Source of the DNA: Cristatella mucedo
Taxonomy: Eukaryota > Bryozoa > Phylactolaemata > Cristatellidae
Reading direction: 5' to 3'
DNA: 64,000 nucleotides
Assembly: GCA_009760855.2 (NCBI GenBank)
Contig: WPIO01000025.1
Coordinates: 4,324,501 to 4,388,500, forward strand
Shown: in pieces, positions 34,876 to 46,809 of the stretch
Numbering within the stretch: position 1 is the stretch's first letter
Layout: the number at the start of each line of letters is the position of its first letter
Made by a program: the position numbers and the translations under genes
Notes under the pieces: model-generated
What the model saw: only the letters and a program-made list of their open reading frames with translations
The model's database searches: none
Told to the model about the DNA's origin: nothing

Positions 34876-35790
34876 GGATATTTTCATAACTTCATAAGCT
34901 CAAAATTGGCTCTGCCAGCATATCTCCTGTCGAATCAGCTCGAAATCTAGGTGTCATATTCCAAAGCGACCTCTCGTTAGACGACCATATCAGCTCCACG
35001 GTCAAAGCTGCCTATTTTCAGCTTCATAATATTGCTAAAATTCGGGCTTGTTTAGATAAGGATATCATGTCTAAGTTGGTCCATGCATTCGTGACATCCC
35101 GTCTCGACTTCTGCAACTCACTGCTTACTGGCCTACCAGCATGTGCGATCAGGCGATTGCAGCTGGTGCAAAACTCTGCAGCTAGGCTTGTCTGTCGTGA
35201 GCGTCGCAGTTGCCACACTACTCCACTTCTCGCCGACCTGCACTGGCTACCAGTCAAGCAACGGATTGACTTCAAGGTTTTGTCGCTCACTTTTAGGTCT
35301 CTTCATTCTATGGCTCCAGCCTATCTTTCAGACATACTACCCCATCATGCCAAGCATCGTACCACTCGCTTTTCGGAATCCAACAGTCTAGAAATACCTC
35401 GTACAAACCTTAAATCCTTTGGAGACCGTGCATTTAGTTCGTATGCTCCCAAAGCTTGGAACTCCCTCCCGACCTGCATCAGAACATCCCCTGACCTGAC
35501 CATATTTAAAAGGAACTTTAAAACACCTATTTAGGACAGCATTTAGTGGGTCCCTGTGATTTGTACTTCACGTGCTTATGCATGCTGACACTGTGCATGC
35601 TGCCACTAACCACATTTGCATGCTGACCCTGTGCATGTGACCCCTAACCATGTTATTCATTTTGTTTGTTTTTTAAGCATGATTTTACTTACCATTTAAT
35701 TGCATTTCCCTTTGCAGCAAATGTAAAGCGCCTAGAAAGAGATTAAGTTCTCTGAGGGCGCTTTATCAAGTACATTATTATTATTATTAT
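34876..35790 (+). mobile_element. 5'-truncated L2/CR1-like LINE, copy 1
   Basis: An open frame from about 34876 to 35534 encodes the C-terminal part of a non-LTR reverse transcriptase: [93 protein letters not shown]. These blocks are typical of L2/CR1-type elements. Compared with copy 2, two bases are lost near the end (KTPI then a stop, instead of KTHLFRT), so the terminus is frameshifted. The 3' UTR follows (GCAAATGTAAAGCGCC, AGATTAAGTTCTCTGAGGG) and ends in (ATT)n. Upstream ORF1, endonuclease and RT palm are absent. Confidence 0.9.
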
Positions 35791-35929
35791 TATTAACTGG
35801 GCTCCGAGTGATCTGGGCCAGCAAAAGGAGGCACGACACCGGACAGACATGTACATGCAGGGTAGGCCCTGTCCCGTACCTTAGCCATTCTCGGTCGAGT
35901 CTGACAGCTAAGTGAAGGAGATACTTGAG

Positions 35930-36913
35930 CCGTAATAATTGAGAAGTCATCCAGCCTGTGGAGCTAGAATGCCGAGTGGAGAAAAACGAATAACGCGGTC
36001 TATCGGTTTTTGTCAGGGTTAGAGGCCAGCTTAACGTGGTCACTCTCACAACTAGCTACCCGATACCCAGGCCGGATGAGCTGTCAACTTTGGGGGAGGG
36101 GCACGCGCTACTACAGCATCTTTGACCTAGAATCGGTGTACTCGCAGTACAGCACAGCCATTTTAAAAGGCATTGGCCAAATTTGTGACATTTTAAAGGC
36201 GATGGCATGGGAAGAAGATGAGCTTTGGACGCTTCGGTGCCTTGGGAAAGTTCCAACGAGCCTGAGAGATTTTGTTCTGCGGTCCACTTACATTGCTTTG
36301 TCATGTTGATGACGAACTTGTCTTTTCGCAGAGCTCTGACGAACATTTGATGCCACCGAGAGGCGGTTCTAGGCCGGATAAGGTTATATAGCGTCATGAT
36401 TTAAGTTTCCAAAATACCAACTTGTCGATGACTAGGTACACTATTTGGGTCACGCCCTTTCCTCTACCGGTTTGTTGCCGGACCCTGACAACGTAGACAA
36501 GATAGCAGCACAGTGCTTCAACCCAAGGTGTAAATAGAGTAGTTTGTGGGGCAAGCCTCAAATTGCAGTAAAAAAAAATACTATCTGATTTAACGGACTC
36601 TTTTTGTAGAGCGACAGAAGAGCCTTTACGGCTATCACCGCCGCTTGCAGTGGCGATAAGGGATCGCCCACCGCAGGATTCGAACCCACGATCTCGGGGC
36701 CGAGGTCGTGAAAAGCAACCGCCTTACCGAGTGAGCCATTACGGCAGTAACTTCATGCCCGGGTTCTCAAATACATCGCTGCACCTCTCGCCAAGGTGCT
36801 GCGGACTACGGGTAGCGTTAGTGTGGTCGGACGGATTTAAGCAGTCCTTCAAGTATCTCCATGAACAGCTCTGTACTTCACCGAGCCTCCGCGTTCCAAA
36901 CTCAATTTCTTAG
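35930..36913 (+). pseudogene. Ty3/Gypsy reverse-transcriptase relic split by a SINE
   Basis: Several frames carry Gypsy RT blocks in the right order: ASLT/RGQLNVVTLTTSYPIPRPDE (36020-36090), YYSIFDLESVYSQY (36110-36150, like the DLxSGY core), VDDELVFSQSSDEHL (36303-36350, the degenerate catalytic YxDD region), YLGHALSSTGLLPDPDNVDK (36445-36505), and beyond the SINE FMPGFSNTS and WSDGFKQSFKYLHEQLCTSP (36760-36880, thumb/RNase H boundary). Frameshifts, stops and the SINE-B insertion at 36572-36743 disable it. Integrase, gag and LTRs were not recognised. Confidence 0.8.
36572..36743 (-). mobile_element. SINE-B copy inside the Gypsy relic
   Basis: Complete SINE-B on the minus strand (AATGGCTCACTCGGTAAGGC, B box GGTTCGAATCC, GTGGGCGATCC, GATAGCCGTAAAGGCTCTTC). 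GCAGTAA flanks it at 36565-36571 and 36744-36750 as a 7-base target-site duplication. Confidence 0.9.
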
Positions 36914-37015
36914 AAACCGAGAAACTCTCGTGTCTTGTATAAACCAAGGGCACCGCCTTGCCTACCTTGGAGACTGTTGAATTCTTAGGATGAAGGATCG
37001 CTAATCAATGCACAT

Positions 37016-37690
37016 TCATAAATAATAACACTTTAAGAAACGGAATAGAGCGCCAAGCAGTAGCTCCCCAGAGCGTGAGTGCGTGAGAGTAGAGCGGCCG
37101 GCCTGCAATGCCGCGTCTACGGTCATACGGGTGCTTCGATGCGTAGCGGCCGGGCCACTGCTGATTGGTAGCCGTATCGTATATAGCCGGACTGCATCCG
37201 AGTCGGCCCATTCGAGTGACGCCCGAGGCCTTCGAAGAGCCGCCGAGCCTAGCGCGGTGGCTCCGAAACATTCCTCCAGCGTAGCTTTAGGTCGAAAAGC
37301 GAAAGGATGAGCTTGGTCCGTCAACGCCGCGCGGTGCGACCGCGAGAGTGATAGTTGTCTGGCTTGAGAGTTATCAGCCTGTAAGCGGTCGGTTGAGTCG
37401 AAGCTGAGTGGGTCTGACGCACCATCAGGTAACGGCGGCTCCTGGGGGGAAGGGGGAGCCCCACCTCGTATCCGAAGAAGCCACCGATCTGCATGTCGCC
37501 TCCGTATCTGACCGGTTGAGTCGACACGATCGTATGCATGTCGAGAGCTGCTGCGTACCATAGTTATGACTGCTGCAAACCATTTGAGAGTCCGGTCGCC
37601 CACCTGGCTGTAGCGTCGAGTGACCCTTGGCGTACCTATGTAGGTATTCGTCCTTTGTCGGTCAGGCCACGCACGCCTGGCTGTCTGCAT
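37016..37690 (-). CDS. open frame of 224 codons, status unknown
   Basis: The longest frame outside repeats and known genes. Arg/Ser/Pro-rich (GGAPPSPQEPPLPDGASDPL, RRPRASLEWADSDAV), in GC-rich DNA just past the Gypsy relic. No domain was recognised. It may be compositional, part of a retroelement, or coding. Confidence 0.15.
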   Translation of the reverse strand: MQTARRAWPDRQRTNTYIGTPRVTRRYSQVGDRTLKWFAAVITMVRSSSRHAYDRVDSTGQIRRRHADRWLLRIRGGAPPSPQEPPLPDGASDPLSFDSTDRLQADNSQARQLSLSRSHRAALTDQAHPFAFRPKATLEECFGATALGSAALRRPRASLEWADSDAVRLYTIRLPISSGPAATHRSTRMTVDAALQAGRSTLTHSRSGELLLGALFRFLKCYYL

Positions 37691-37701
37691 TGGTCGCCGT
37701 T

Positions 37702-38495
<794 letters not shown>

Positions 38496-38635
38496 GCTGA
38501 TTAAGCAGCTTCATTTATACAGCGATAGAAGTGCTTTAGAGGCTATCAAACCGCTTGCGGTTGGCAATAAAGGATTGCCTGCTATAGGACTCGAAACCAA
38601 TCGCGGGGTCGTGAAGTGCGAGATTGCTTTGCGGA
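38496..38635 (-). mobile_element. SINE-B copy
   Basis: Minus strand: AATCGCACTTCACGACCCC, a diverged B box (GGTTTCGAGTCC), GGCAATCCTTTATTGCC, a TTTGATAGCCTCTAAAGCAC block and AGCTGCTTAATCAGCC. Confidence 0.8.
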
Positions 38636-40239
38636 TACAAGTAGCCCCAGATTACCTGAAGCGCAACTACGGAATGTTAGACAGCAATGAGCACTCCAAA
38701 ATTGCTTCCGCAGGCATGCGCCAGGCCGTAATTATCCCCAAGGAAGGAAAGCGATCTCAGTTTTCTCCGCGACTCAACTTACTGCATCGCAACATCAAAA
38801 CAAATCTGCGGCATGAAATTTCATTTAAGAACTGTAAGAAAAGAGCGACACCGAGTATGCACAATTCGGAGCTGACCGACGCAAGAGCAGGAAACCTCCA
38901 GAGGCGCACAGCACAAGGAGTTGGCAACCTCATAAATACACATACCAAAACCCGCACGCCGGATGTCTGTGCACCATTTACTAGAGGGTAAATCATAAGC
39001 GAACGCGTAGACACACAATTCCAATTAAAAATAATATAGATATTTACTATTTGCATATAAAATGCATTCGTTAATAATCGTTAAACCGGAAACTTGATAC
39101 TTGGCGTTAGGGATTCAACCAAGGGTGGTATTGCAGAGGGACGCTTCCTGCTCGCGACTGCGCCGTGGTCTCATCTCACCCAGCTCACCTTCTGGCTTAC
39201 GTCGGCATCAGCTGAAAATGGTTCGTATAATCCCATAGCAGTTACCCCTTTGCGTTTAAACTTGAATTGGGGCGAAATACTTTTTCTTATTACGCCAGCT
39301 GTCACAGCAGCTACGTAGCTGCTGTTCCAGATGGTCCGGGCTGTAATTTGTGGACGTCTCGTTGTCCCAGGGGTCGACCTCTTTGCCATTAGACGCGAGG
39401 CAGAAAGCGGCAATCGTAACCACATTTGTGGTAGATTCCGACGTGGGGTCGGAGCCCTCGAGCGCAGTTTTTCTCGCCGAGCTTGATTCCGTAGCTCTGA
39501 ACTAACCCCGCTCTCGTGCGCTTTGTGCACCGGTGGTCTGTTCACCTCCGGCAGTTCGGCATGTGCTATGATTTTAGGTCTAGCCAGCCTATGTTCCCAC
39601 CACTGAAGTTGATCGCCGCTGACTAGCCTCATATGTGATAGAATGTGTGTGCCGTTAGTCCGTCCACCTTGAGAGCCAGCGCCCGTGCTGGTCGCATAGT
39701 GGCCCTCGTGCAGAGGCTGTTCTTTCCGGATGAGCCTCGGCAGTGGATTAAAGCCCAAAGTTTTCGATTGCACTCGTGCGAGGAATCGCCGAAGGGCAAC
39801 GCGTCATGCGAAGCGAACGTTGGCGAGCTTTCTCGTCCCGCTGTGTGGCTTACCTGTGCAACCAGCTGTGCTCGGCTCCAGGAGTCACTAATCGTAGCGC
39901 TTTATTCGCAACAAAGCATAAAGCGTGATCCTCCCCTGCGTGAGCCTCCCCCCGCCCCGCCCCGAAGGCGGCACCATGAGAGGCTGCATGGCTGTGACAG
40001 TCATCGAGCTTTTGAACTGGCACGTAAAATCCAGCCGCTGACCACTTGCACGTTTTTCTTCGTTGACGAATTAGACGGGAGAGTGTATGCAATGCCTGTC
40101 TTAGAGAGCATGTGCCGTGTACGTCGAATGCCTTTCCCTTGCCGACTCGTCGCCTGAACATCGTTACTCGAGCACGGACCTCGTGGCAGTCGTTTGCGGC
40201 ATGTGCGCAATGCCTGCTAGCATTGCTGGTAATGTGTGC
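38636..40239. other. unassigned, EIF3I upstream region
   Basis: No exon-like frame with motifs was recognised. The missing start-codon exon of EIF3I probably lies here or closer to 40692. Confidence 0.35.
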
Positions 40240-40315
40240 TAGTGAATGTAAAGTGCCTAGGAAGAGGTCGAGTTCTCTGAGGGTGCTATAACAAATGTAT
40301 TATTATTGTTATTAT
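40240..40315 (+). mobile_element. LINE 3'-end fragment
   Basis: GTGAATGTAAAGTGCCTAGG, GAGTTCTCTGAGGGTGC, then AAATGTATTATTATTG. A short plus-strand LINE tail. Confidence 0.85.
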
Positions 40316-40691
40316 AAATCGTGCCTTCTGACTAGGTACTTTCAGAGAAGTTGGTAGATGAATAATGGTTTGTCGAATATTCCTTTACACTTGTACTGCC
40401 TAGTGTAGACTGGCAGCACCTTAATTGGATCAACCATTAGAGCTTCTTGCAGCATTGTAATGTCGTGTCTTTAAAAAGAATAATGAAGAATTTGTACATC
40501 GCCATAAGAGGACGAGATCTCTTTCTGGGCACTTAAAAAAAACATATTTTGGAAACAAAGCATGTCGTTTTGTAATGGTGCAGTAGTCAAGCACAACTGG
40601 GGCCTTACGAAGCTTGAATTTTGGTTGTCTGCATAGCTTGCATTCTTGCTTGACTTCGGAATGTGGTCGAATGCTATCGATGTTTCTTTAG

Positions 40692-41035
40692 AGACCTATA
40701 ATGCTGCATGGTCACGAGAGATCGATCACACAGATACGCTACAACCGTGAAGGGGATCTGCTATTTTCTTCGGCCAAAGACAGTGAGCCCAATGTGTGGT
40801 ACTCACTCAATGGAGAAAGACTAGGAAGCTTCAAAGGTCACACCGGAGCTGTGTGGTCTATCGATGTCACCTGTATCCTTTGGCTTATTAAACACTAGTA
40901 GTTAGTAATTGATGCTCAATGATTGAAGGAAATGCAATTGGAGGAAATGCAATTGATGATCAATTGCATTTCCCTTTGCAGCAAATGTGAAGCGCCTAGA
41001 GAGAGATTGAGTTCTCTGAGGGCGCTTTATCAAGT

Positions 41036-41066
<31 letters not shown>

Positions 41067-44000
41067 GCTCCTAGTCTACCGTCACGGCGCAAGCAGTGCA
41101 TTTAATCTTTCCTTTCTGAACTGTCTCCTTAACCAGCGCCTAGGGGACACGAGGCTGGTGCTGACCGCAGCAGCTGACAACTCGTGCAAGCTGTGGGATT
41201 GCGAGACAGGTACAGAGGCAGATCCCTACTTCCTGCTGGCTTTGCTTGCTGCTCGAGGGATGCTGGCCCATCTCACGTCAGGCGTAATCTCCACGTGCTC
41301 CTCCCAATGGGCAGACTGCGCGCTATGCAGACTGCACGCTATGCAGACTGCGCGGGTCTATCGACACGCGGCATAGCATATCAATTCGGTTGATCATTTT
41401 TGGGTTGTACCGCGGTCAGCAGTTATGACAGTTGTACCTGCTGCATTGCTGCGATATCGACGTGAAGTGTATTCCTTTTAGGAAAAAGTCTGAACTCCAT
41501 TGCAACACAGACCGCTGTAAGGTCCTGCAACTTCTCGTATAGCGGTAACATGTTGTTATACACTACCGACAAGTCTATGGGTTATCCTTGCGAGATCTTT
41601 ATGTACGACATAAGAGATGGTGGCCAAATGAGTACGTATGAACAGCTCACTTTCAGCTCGTCGACTTGTTTCGAGTATAAATGATGCAAGTTGATGTGAC
41701 ATTCGTGCTAATGCTTATTGTAGCCAGCAATGAGCCTGCGATGAGGATGCCTCTAGCAGCCACTGACTCCAAGATCACTTGTTCACTGTGGGGTGCTCTT
41801 GACGAGTTCATAGTTACTGGTCACGAGGACGGCTCTTTGTCGCAATGGGATGTCAAGGTGTGCGGTTCACCAGTGCATTCCAATATTTTGACGTGCTGCT
41901 GCTGCTACTTCTGGGACACTTTTTGCCAGCCTGATTGCCTTACTTGATACTAGTCATGGCGGTTGGTGCATTGTCAATAGATTACCGTGTGTAGGGCAAC
42001 TGCTGGATCTTCTGATAGGTTGGCACCGTGGCTATTGACCTAAGTTTGTAATACTAATAATATATTTTTAGGAAATTATGGGTTAACCTGTTGCTGAAAG
42101 TGATTATACAGCAGGCTGTGCACAAAATCATTAAAGCAAAAAGAATAATATATTTATATTGTAATCAAAGAGAACCTAATTTCTATCCAGGTGCTTGACA
42201 TATGCCGAAGGGCTCAAGGAGCCCTTTACCTGGTAGTAAAATTCGAGCATCTCACTCCTGTGCCACATTAGGGTGGTGGCACCATCACAAAATTTGTTGG
42301 TTCGTGATGCATACAAGTGAAAGTGTGAGAAACCGTTCAAACCTCCAGATTCTCCATGGAAGTTTGTGTGCTTCACTTGGGAAGTATCGCTAAATAATTA
42401 AATTCTGTCAACATCTTGTGGTGATTCTCCTTGGGGTGCTTTTTGCTGCAGAGTAGGTCTTTCCTTAACTACTGCCGGATTGGTTAAATATCCAACGATG
42501 ACTATTGTGTTGTGGCGGAAGGCTATGTTGCGCCACCGTCACACGATTTTATGAGAAGGAGAGATGCCAGCTCTGCACTAGGAAGGCTAGAGTATCAGAA
42601 AAATTCTATTTGCCAACTGAACTGTTGCAATGGTTTATTAGCTATGTTAGATGTTAACATTACGTTGGAGCTTCCCTGCAATTTTCACTGTATGTGAGCC
42701 GGCCTGTCTATCCAAGTCCCTACTTCTATGAAACCAGCGCCTCCAGGAGAAAGTAGCTTGCTTAGAAAGCTTTCTAGAGAGTTTTTTGGTTCTGGATCAT
42801 GGGCTAAACTCAAGTCAGTTGCATGTAAATACTGATTAGGACTTAAAAAGTGGCCAGAAGTGGTAAGCTTGCTACTTAAAATAAATTGAAACTTTTAAAG
42901 TGAAAACACGAAAGATTTTGCAATCGCTTTTCGTTGCTCGTGATTTTGTTGAAATATGTAGGTAAATGGTTAATCTTCCGTTTTCGGCACACTATGGTGC
43001 CTAATGTGGGGCTGTGGTGCCTCTGTGTTGCTATGTAGAATCTGCATTTGCTAGCTAACCATTTTCTGAAGCATCATTGAATCGAGCACATGCTTGACCC
43101 ATGAAAAAGCACGAGTGGTTCGCTGCTAGCATCTATCTAGTCTGTCGTGAAGTGGAGGCAATCTCAAGTTTGATGGGTGGGAATTGGTCAGGCAGCGTGA
43201 GGCTGAGCCGGCAGCCACTAAAAAATCATTTTCCTGCCATATTTTGGCTGTTATTGACTGGTCCGGCTTTGGGTTGCACTTGCTGGAATCGCCTTGTCGC
43301 GTTGGGGTCCTGAGTTCATGTTGAGATATTCGCCGGACTTGCCTGCTTTTGCTTTCCTACCTCAGATAGATTGTCGGCCCCCACTCGAGGCTGCCTAGAG
43401 CTCTTGTCAGTTCCTACTTGCCTTCGTGTGTTGATTTGTGGTAGTGCCTCTGCAAGTGCCTATTACGCCGTGTGTGGCCATTAATCCGTGTAATCGGTCT
43501 TCGTACGAAGTAGACTGACAGACCACAGCTGGAGCATTGGCCATGCTGTTCCTATCCCTGAAGAGTCTGTCTCCACTGTGACTAGTGAGGACTGGCCGCA
43601 GATGGTGATGAGTCGTCAATGCACCTTTGTTGTTCTTTGAATCCCTGCTAAGACATCGTATGGTAGTCGAACCAAAATATCAGCTCATAGAAACGCCACA
43701 TGTTCGTGGTTTGGTGAACTCACCGACAGGGGGATTCATTCTTTAATATGTATTTTGCAGTCTAATATATACTAGGTAAGTTGGTTGCTTTCACGACCGA
43801 GGTCGTGGGTTCGACTCCTTCGGTGGGCGATCCTTTATCGCCACTACAAGCGGTGGTGATAGCCGTAAAGGCTCTTCTGTTGCTATACAAAAAGAGGCTG
43901 TTTAATCAGCTAGGATTTACTTATTTATTATTTAATAATAACACTCGATAAAGCACCGTCAGAGATCTCTTTTTCAGGTGCTTTACATTTGCTGCAAAGG

Positions 44001-46544
44001 AAACACAATTGGATGGTTAGTGGTAGCATGCTTGATAAACGACAAGAATAGCATGGTTAGGGTGACATGCACAGGGTCAGCATACAAGTGTGGTTAGTGG
44101 CAGCCTGCGCAGTTAGTGGCAGCTTGTGTCAGTATACATAAGCACAAGCCTAGAGGGATTTGTGTTACCTGTGTTATTTGTTGTATTGTTTGCTGCTCAT
44201 CGTTTGGAAGCCACATCTCCATGTACGTGAACTGCTTCATTGCACAGGCTGCTGACCGGGTTCATGTTAAAAAAGATGCCCACAAGAAGCAGATACTTGA
44301 TATTCAAGCATCAAAAGATCTTGGGATGATTATAACGGCCTCAAAAGATACTACCGCTAAGGTAAGGTATATCTACTTAAAACAGTTCCTTCACCTGGCC
44401 CCGATAGACTAATGTTCAGAGTGGATTGTGCATATACTCTTTCTTGCGCTTTTCTTCGGCATTTGATTCCTTGAACATCGTGTGCGCATGGCCTAATGAC
44501 TATTATTTTTTAGGTCTACAGTGACATCGTGACTCTTTTGTAACCACGTTCTTGACCTTGTGTCTAACAAAGCGCGTGATACGGTGCCGGTTCTACAATT
44601 GCAATCAGCTGTTTATGTGGAGCAAGTGTTTCATTTGCCTTAATTACGGTCAGATTTTGAGAAAAGTTAATAGCACTTGCCGTTTACAGCTTTTTGATGC
44701 AGCAACACTAAACCATTTAAAGACATACAAGACCGACCGACCTGTTAATTCAGCTGCTATATCGCCTACGAGAGACCATGTAAGCTCAAATTTCTTTTTC
44801 GAAAATGATGCTGCTCACAATGCCGAGAAACTCCAACGTAATGTTAACCATATCTTCTTATACTTGGAGCTGCTGCGAGCATTCTTCCATCTCTGCAAGC
44901 CTTTTTCTTATATTTTGACTTTCTGTAGGTGTTGGTAGGCGGTGGTCAGGAAGCCATGGATGTCACTACTACTGCAGGTAAAACCGGAAAGTTCGATGCA
45001 AAGATTTATCACCTAGTCTTTGAGGAAGAGTTCGCCCGAGTAAAGGGCCATTTTGGACCTATCAACAGCGTCGCTTTCCATCCGAATGGCGATGGGTATG
45101 TCACTGTGTTTGATGCGGCAGCAGGTCTCATTCGACGGCTGCAACTTCTTAGCTGCTTTGTCCTTTCGATGAGGGAATGTATATGCCAGTCAGCGTGTGA
45201 TCCATGCAGCTGTGAGGTCATTGCTCAGATGCCTTTTGTCCATATAGGGCATCCAGTGCTCTTCTCGGACAACAATTACAGGTAGCTCCGAAAAAAATCA
45301 TATGGTACCGGCAGCTTTCGACTGCTGTGGTTGAAAGTGAAAAATCATGTAAAAACCTCCCACACATCGGGGCATTAGGGAAACCAACGAAGTGCCTAAA
45401 AGTGCACTGGCTTATGTAACATTTGCATGCTGACCCCTTGGTATGTGCAATATGTCGTGCTTACAAGTACTTGATTAGGATTGTCCTGTGGTTTTTACAG
45501 CTAGCTAGACGTTCTACCAAATTGACTGCTTACGTTTATGTTAGGTTGGTGTGTGCAAACAAAAGTTGCCTATTTGGAAGAGCTCTTGCACCTCGTGTCT
45601 TATTGTTCTTGTTTCCCAAAGCTTTTTTGTCGCATAATGCCACCGCTCTGAAGAATGGCAGGACAATGCTACAAAAAAGCTTTGGGAAAAGAGAGGCTAC
45701 AGATCTTTGGGCACATACCTTGCAGTAGACCATAGCTGGCCTTGATGGCTATCCATTTGTGTGGCGCCCCAAGAGAACTCAATCTTTGTTCAGGTTCTTC
45801 ACATACGCCACCGGGCTCGACCCCACCACCTCGGCTAGACCCTGATCGCGGCGAGCACCCTAACCACTGGGCCAAACCAGGATGCACAATTCACGTATCA
45901 TACATACGTAGAAGCTAGTCAATGTGTCTAAAAGGAGGAAGCACGTTGGGCATTTGCAACGCTGCTGCTTCCCATGATTGATAACCTAAAGAATGTTATT
46001 ATCAACTACCTGTGCCTTGTCTCAATTGTTTTTGAATAGCCACACCATTGGCTCTCATCATGAATGTAGCCCTACATTGTAGTTGGTCCTTGAGCACCTG
46101 TCTTAACAGTTTCTTATACGCCCAACATTCTCCACTTGGTCGTTTCATAGTTTATTTATGTTATTCGTGAGAAAAAAAAGTTAGGTTAATCCCTTTAGTT
46201 GTTCTTCTAATTGCCATGGCTTAATCTCCTACATTATTCGTGTACTTACCAATTCAAATGTGAATGTTGGTAAACGGAAATCAGACGTATTCCCACCCTC
46301 ATTTGATGATTGCGTCTTAGTGCCTTAGGCACGATATAGGACAGCCTTTGAACATAGTTTCTTCGTTCGCTGTGGTTTTTTAACAGTTTGAATGTGGTTT
46401 GATCAGTTGCTACTGGCCGGTGATGCGATATGCGTTATATTGGAGACACGGCTTGTTTTCAGATACAGCAGTGGAGGCGAAGACGGATACGTGAGGGTGC
46501 ACCAGTTCGACCCTTCATACTTCCAATTCGAGTTCGAATTCTGA
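40692..46544 (+). CDS. EIF3I: eukaryotic translation initiation factor 3 subunit I (8 exons)
   Basis: EIF3I is a seven-bladed WD40 propeller in the eIF3 complex, which recruits the 40S ribosome and mRNA in the cytoplasm. The exons are 40692-40872, 41144-41209, 41482-41631, 41724-41857, 44248-44361, 44690-44779, 44929-45095 and 46463-46544. All introns are GT-AG and phases agree throughout, giving 327 codons before the stop (human protein: 325 residues). Motifs in order: [163 protein letters not shown]. Exon 1 as listed reads R-P-I-M, matching human K-P-I-L after the initiator, so the first Met probably lies on a tiny upstream exon; alternatively ATG at 40701 is used. Introns carry LINE and SINE copies. 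Confidence 0.96.
40950..41066 (+). mobile_element. LINE 3'-end fragment in EIF3I intron
   Basis: GCATTTCCCTTTGCAGCAAA, GCGCCTAGAGAGAGATTGAG, then TTTATCAAGTGTATTATTAT and (ATT)n. Nearly identical to the tail of LINE copy 1. Confidence 0.92.
42165..42223 (-). mobile_element. SINE-A fragment in EIF3I intron
   Basis: Minus-strand remnant of the SINE-A 3' half (CATATGTCAAGCACCTGG, ATAGAAATTAGGTTCTCT). Confidence 0.65.
43771..43912 (+). mobile_element. SINE-B copy in EIF3I intron
   Basis: TAGGTAAGTTGGTTGCTTTC, CGAGGTCGTGGG, B box GGTTCGACTCC, GTGGGCGATCCTTTATCGCC, GATAGCCGTAAAGGCTCTTC, GGCTGTTTAATCAGCTAGG. Confidence 0.92.
43920..44115 (-). mobile_element. LINE 3'-end fragment in EIF3I intron
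   Basis: Minus-strand LINE 3' UTR, longer than most: includes the TTTGCAGCAAATGTAAAGC block and the GCATGCTGACCCTGTGCATG-like block. Confidence 0.85.
45753..45880 (-). mobile_element. SINE-A copy in EIF3I intron
   Basis: Minus strand: GGTTTGGCCCAGTGGTTAGG head, degraded B box (GTGGTGGGGTCGAGCCC), AAAGATTGAGTTCTCTTGGG tail. Confidence 0.85.
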
Positions 46545-46783
46545 TATGCTGCACGTGCTTGATGACAGATTGGCTTGCATGCAGCGTTTTGTCGGAGCGA
46601 TAGCACGAATTCTATGGTTGTAGTCTTTGAAGCTGCCAGTGTCTCCTAGTTTGTGTCAGGGAAGCAGCTTGCAGCTTCGGTGGATACAGTTCATTAAAAG
46701 TGCCATTTTTTCTGGCACTCCTACAACTGGCATGTCTTTAAGCTCTAATGTAATGCAGTTAATTGAGGTTGCTGACATCCTGC

Positions 46784-46789
46784 AATAAA
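46784..46789 (+). terminator. AATAAA polyadenylation signal of EIF3I
   Basis: First canonical hexamer after the EIF3I stop, implying a 3' UTR of about 260 bases. Confidence 0.6.
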
Positions 46790-46809
46790 CATTTGTCTAC
46801 TTGAGTTGG

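Noticed and set aside
36572-36743. Functional tRNA gene from the good A and B boxes
   Set aside because: The sequence recurs across the window with a long non-tRNA body and target duplications, and no cloverleaf acceptor stem closes. It is a SINE.
38575-38991. 138-codon plus-strand frame
   Set aside because: Its start lies inside a reversed SINE-B copy and the remainder shows no motif.
44929-45285. EIF3I exon 7 read as a longer single frame to 45285
   Set aside because: The frame past 45095 loses all likeness to EIF3I, a GTATGT donor lies there, and the true end is the exon at 46463.
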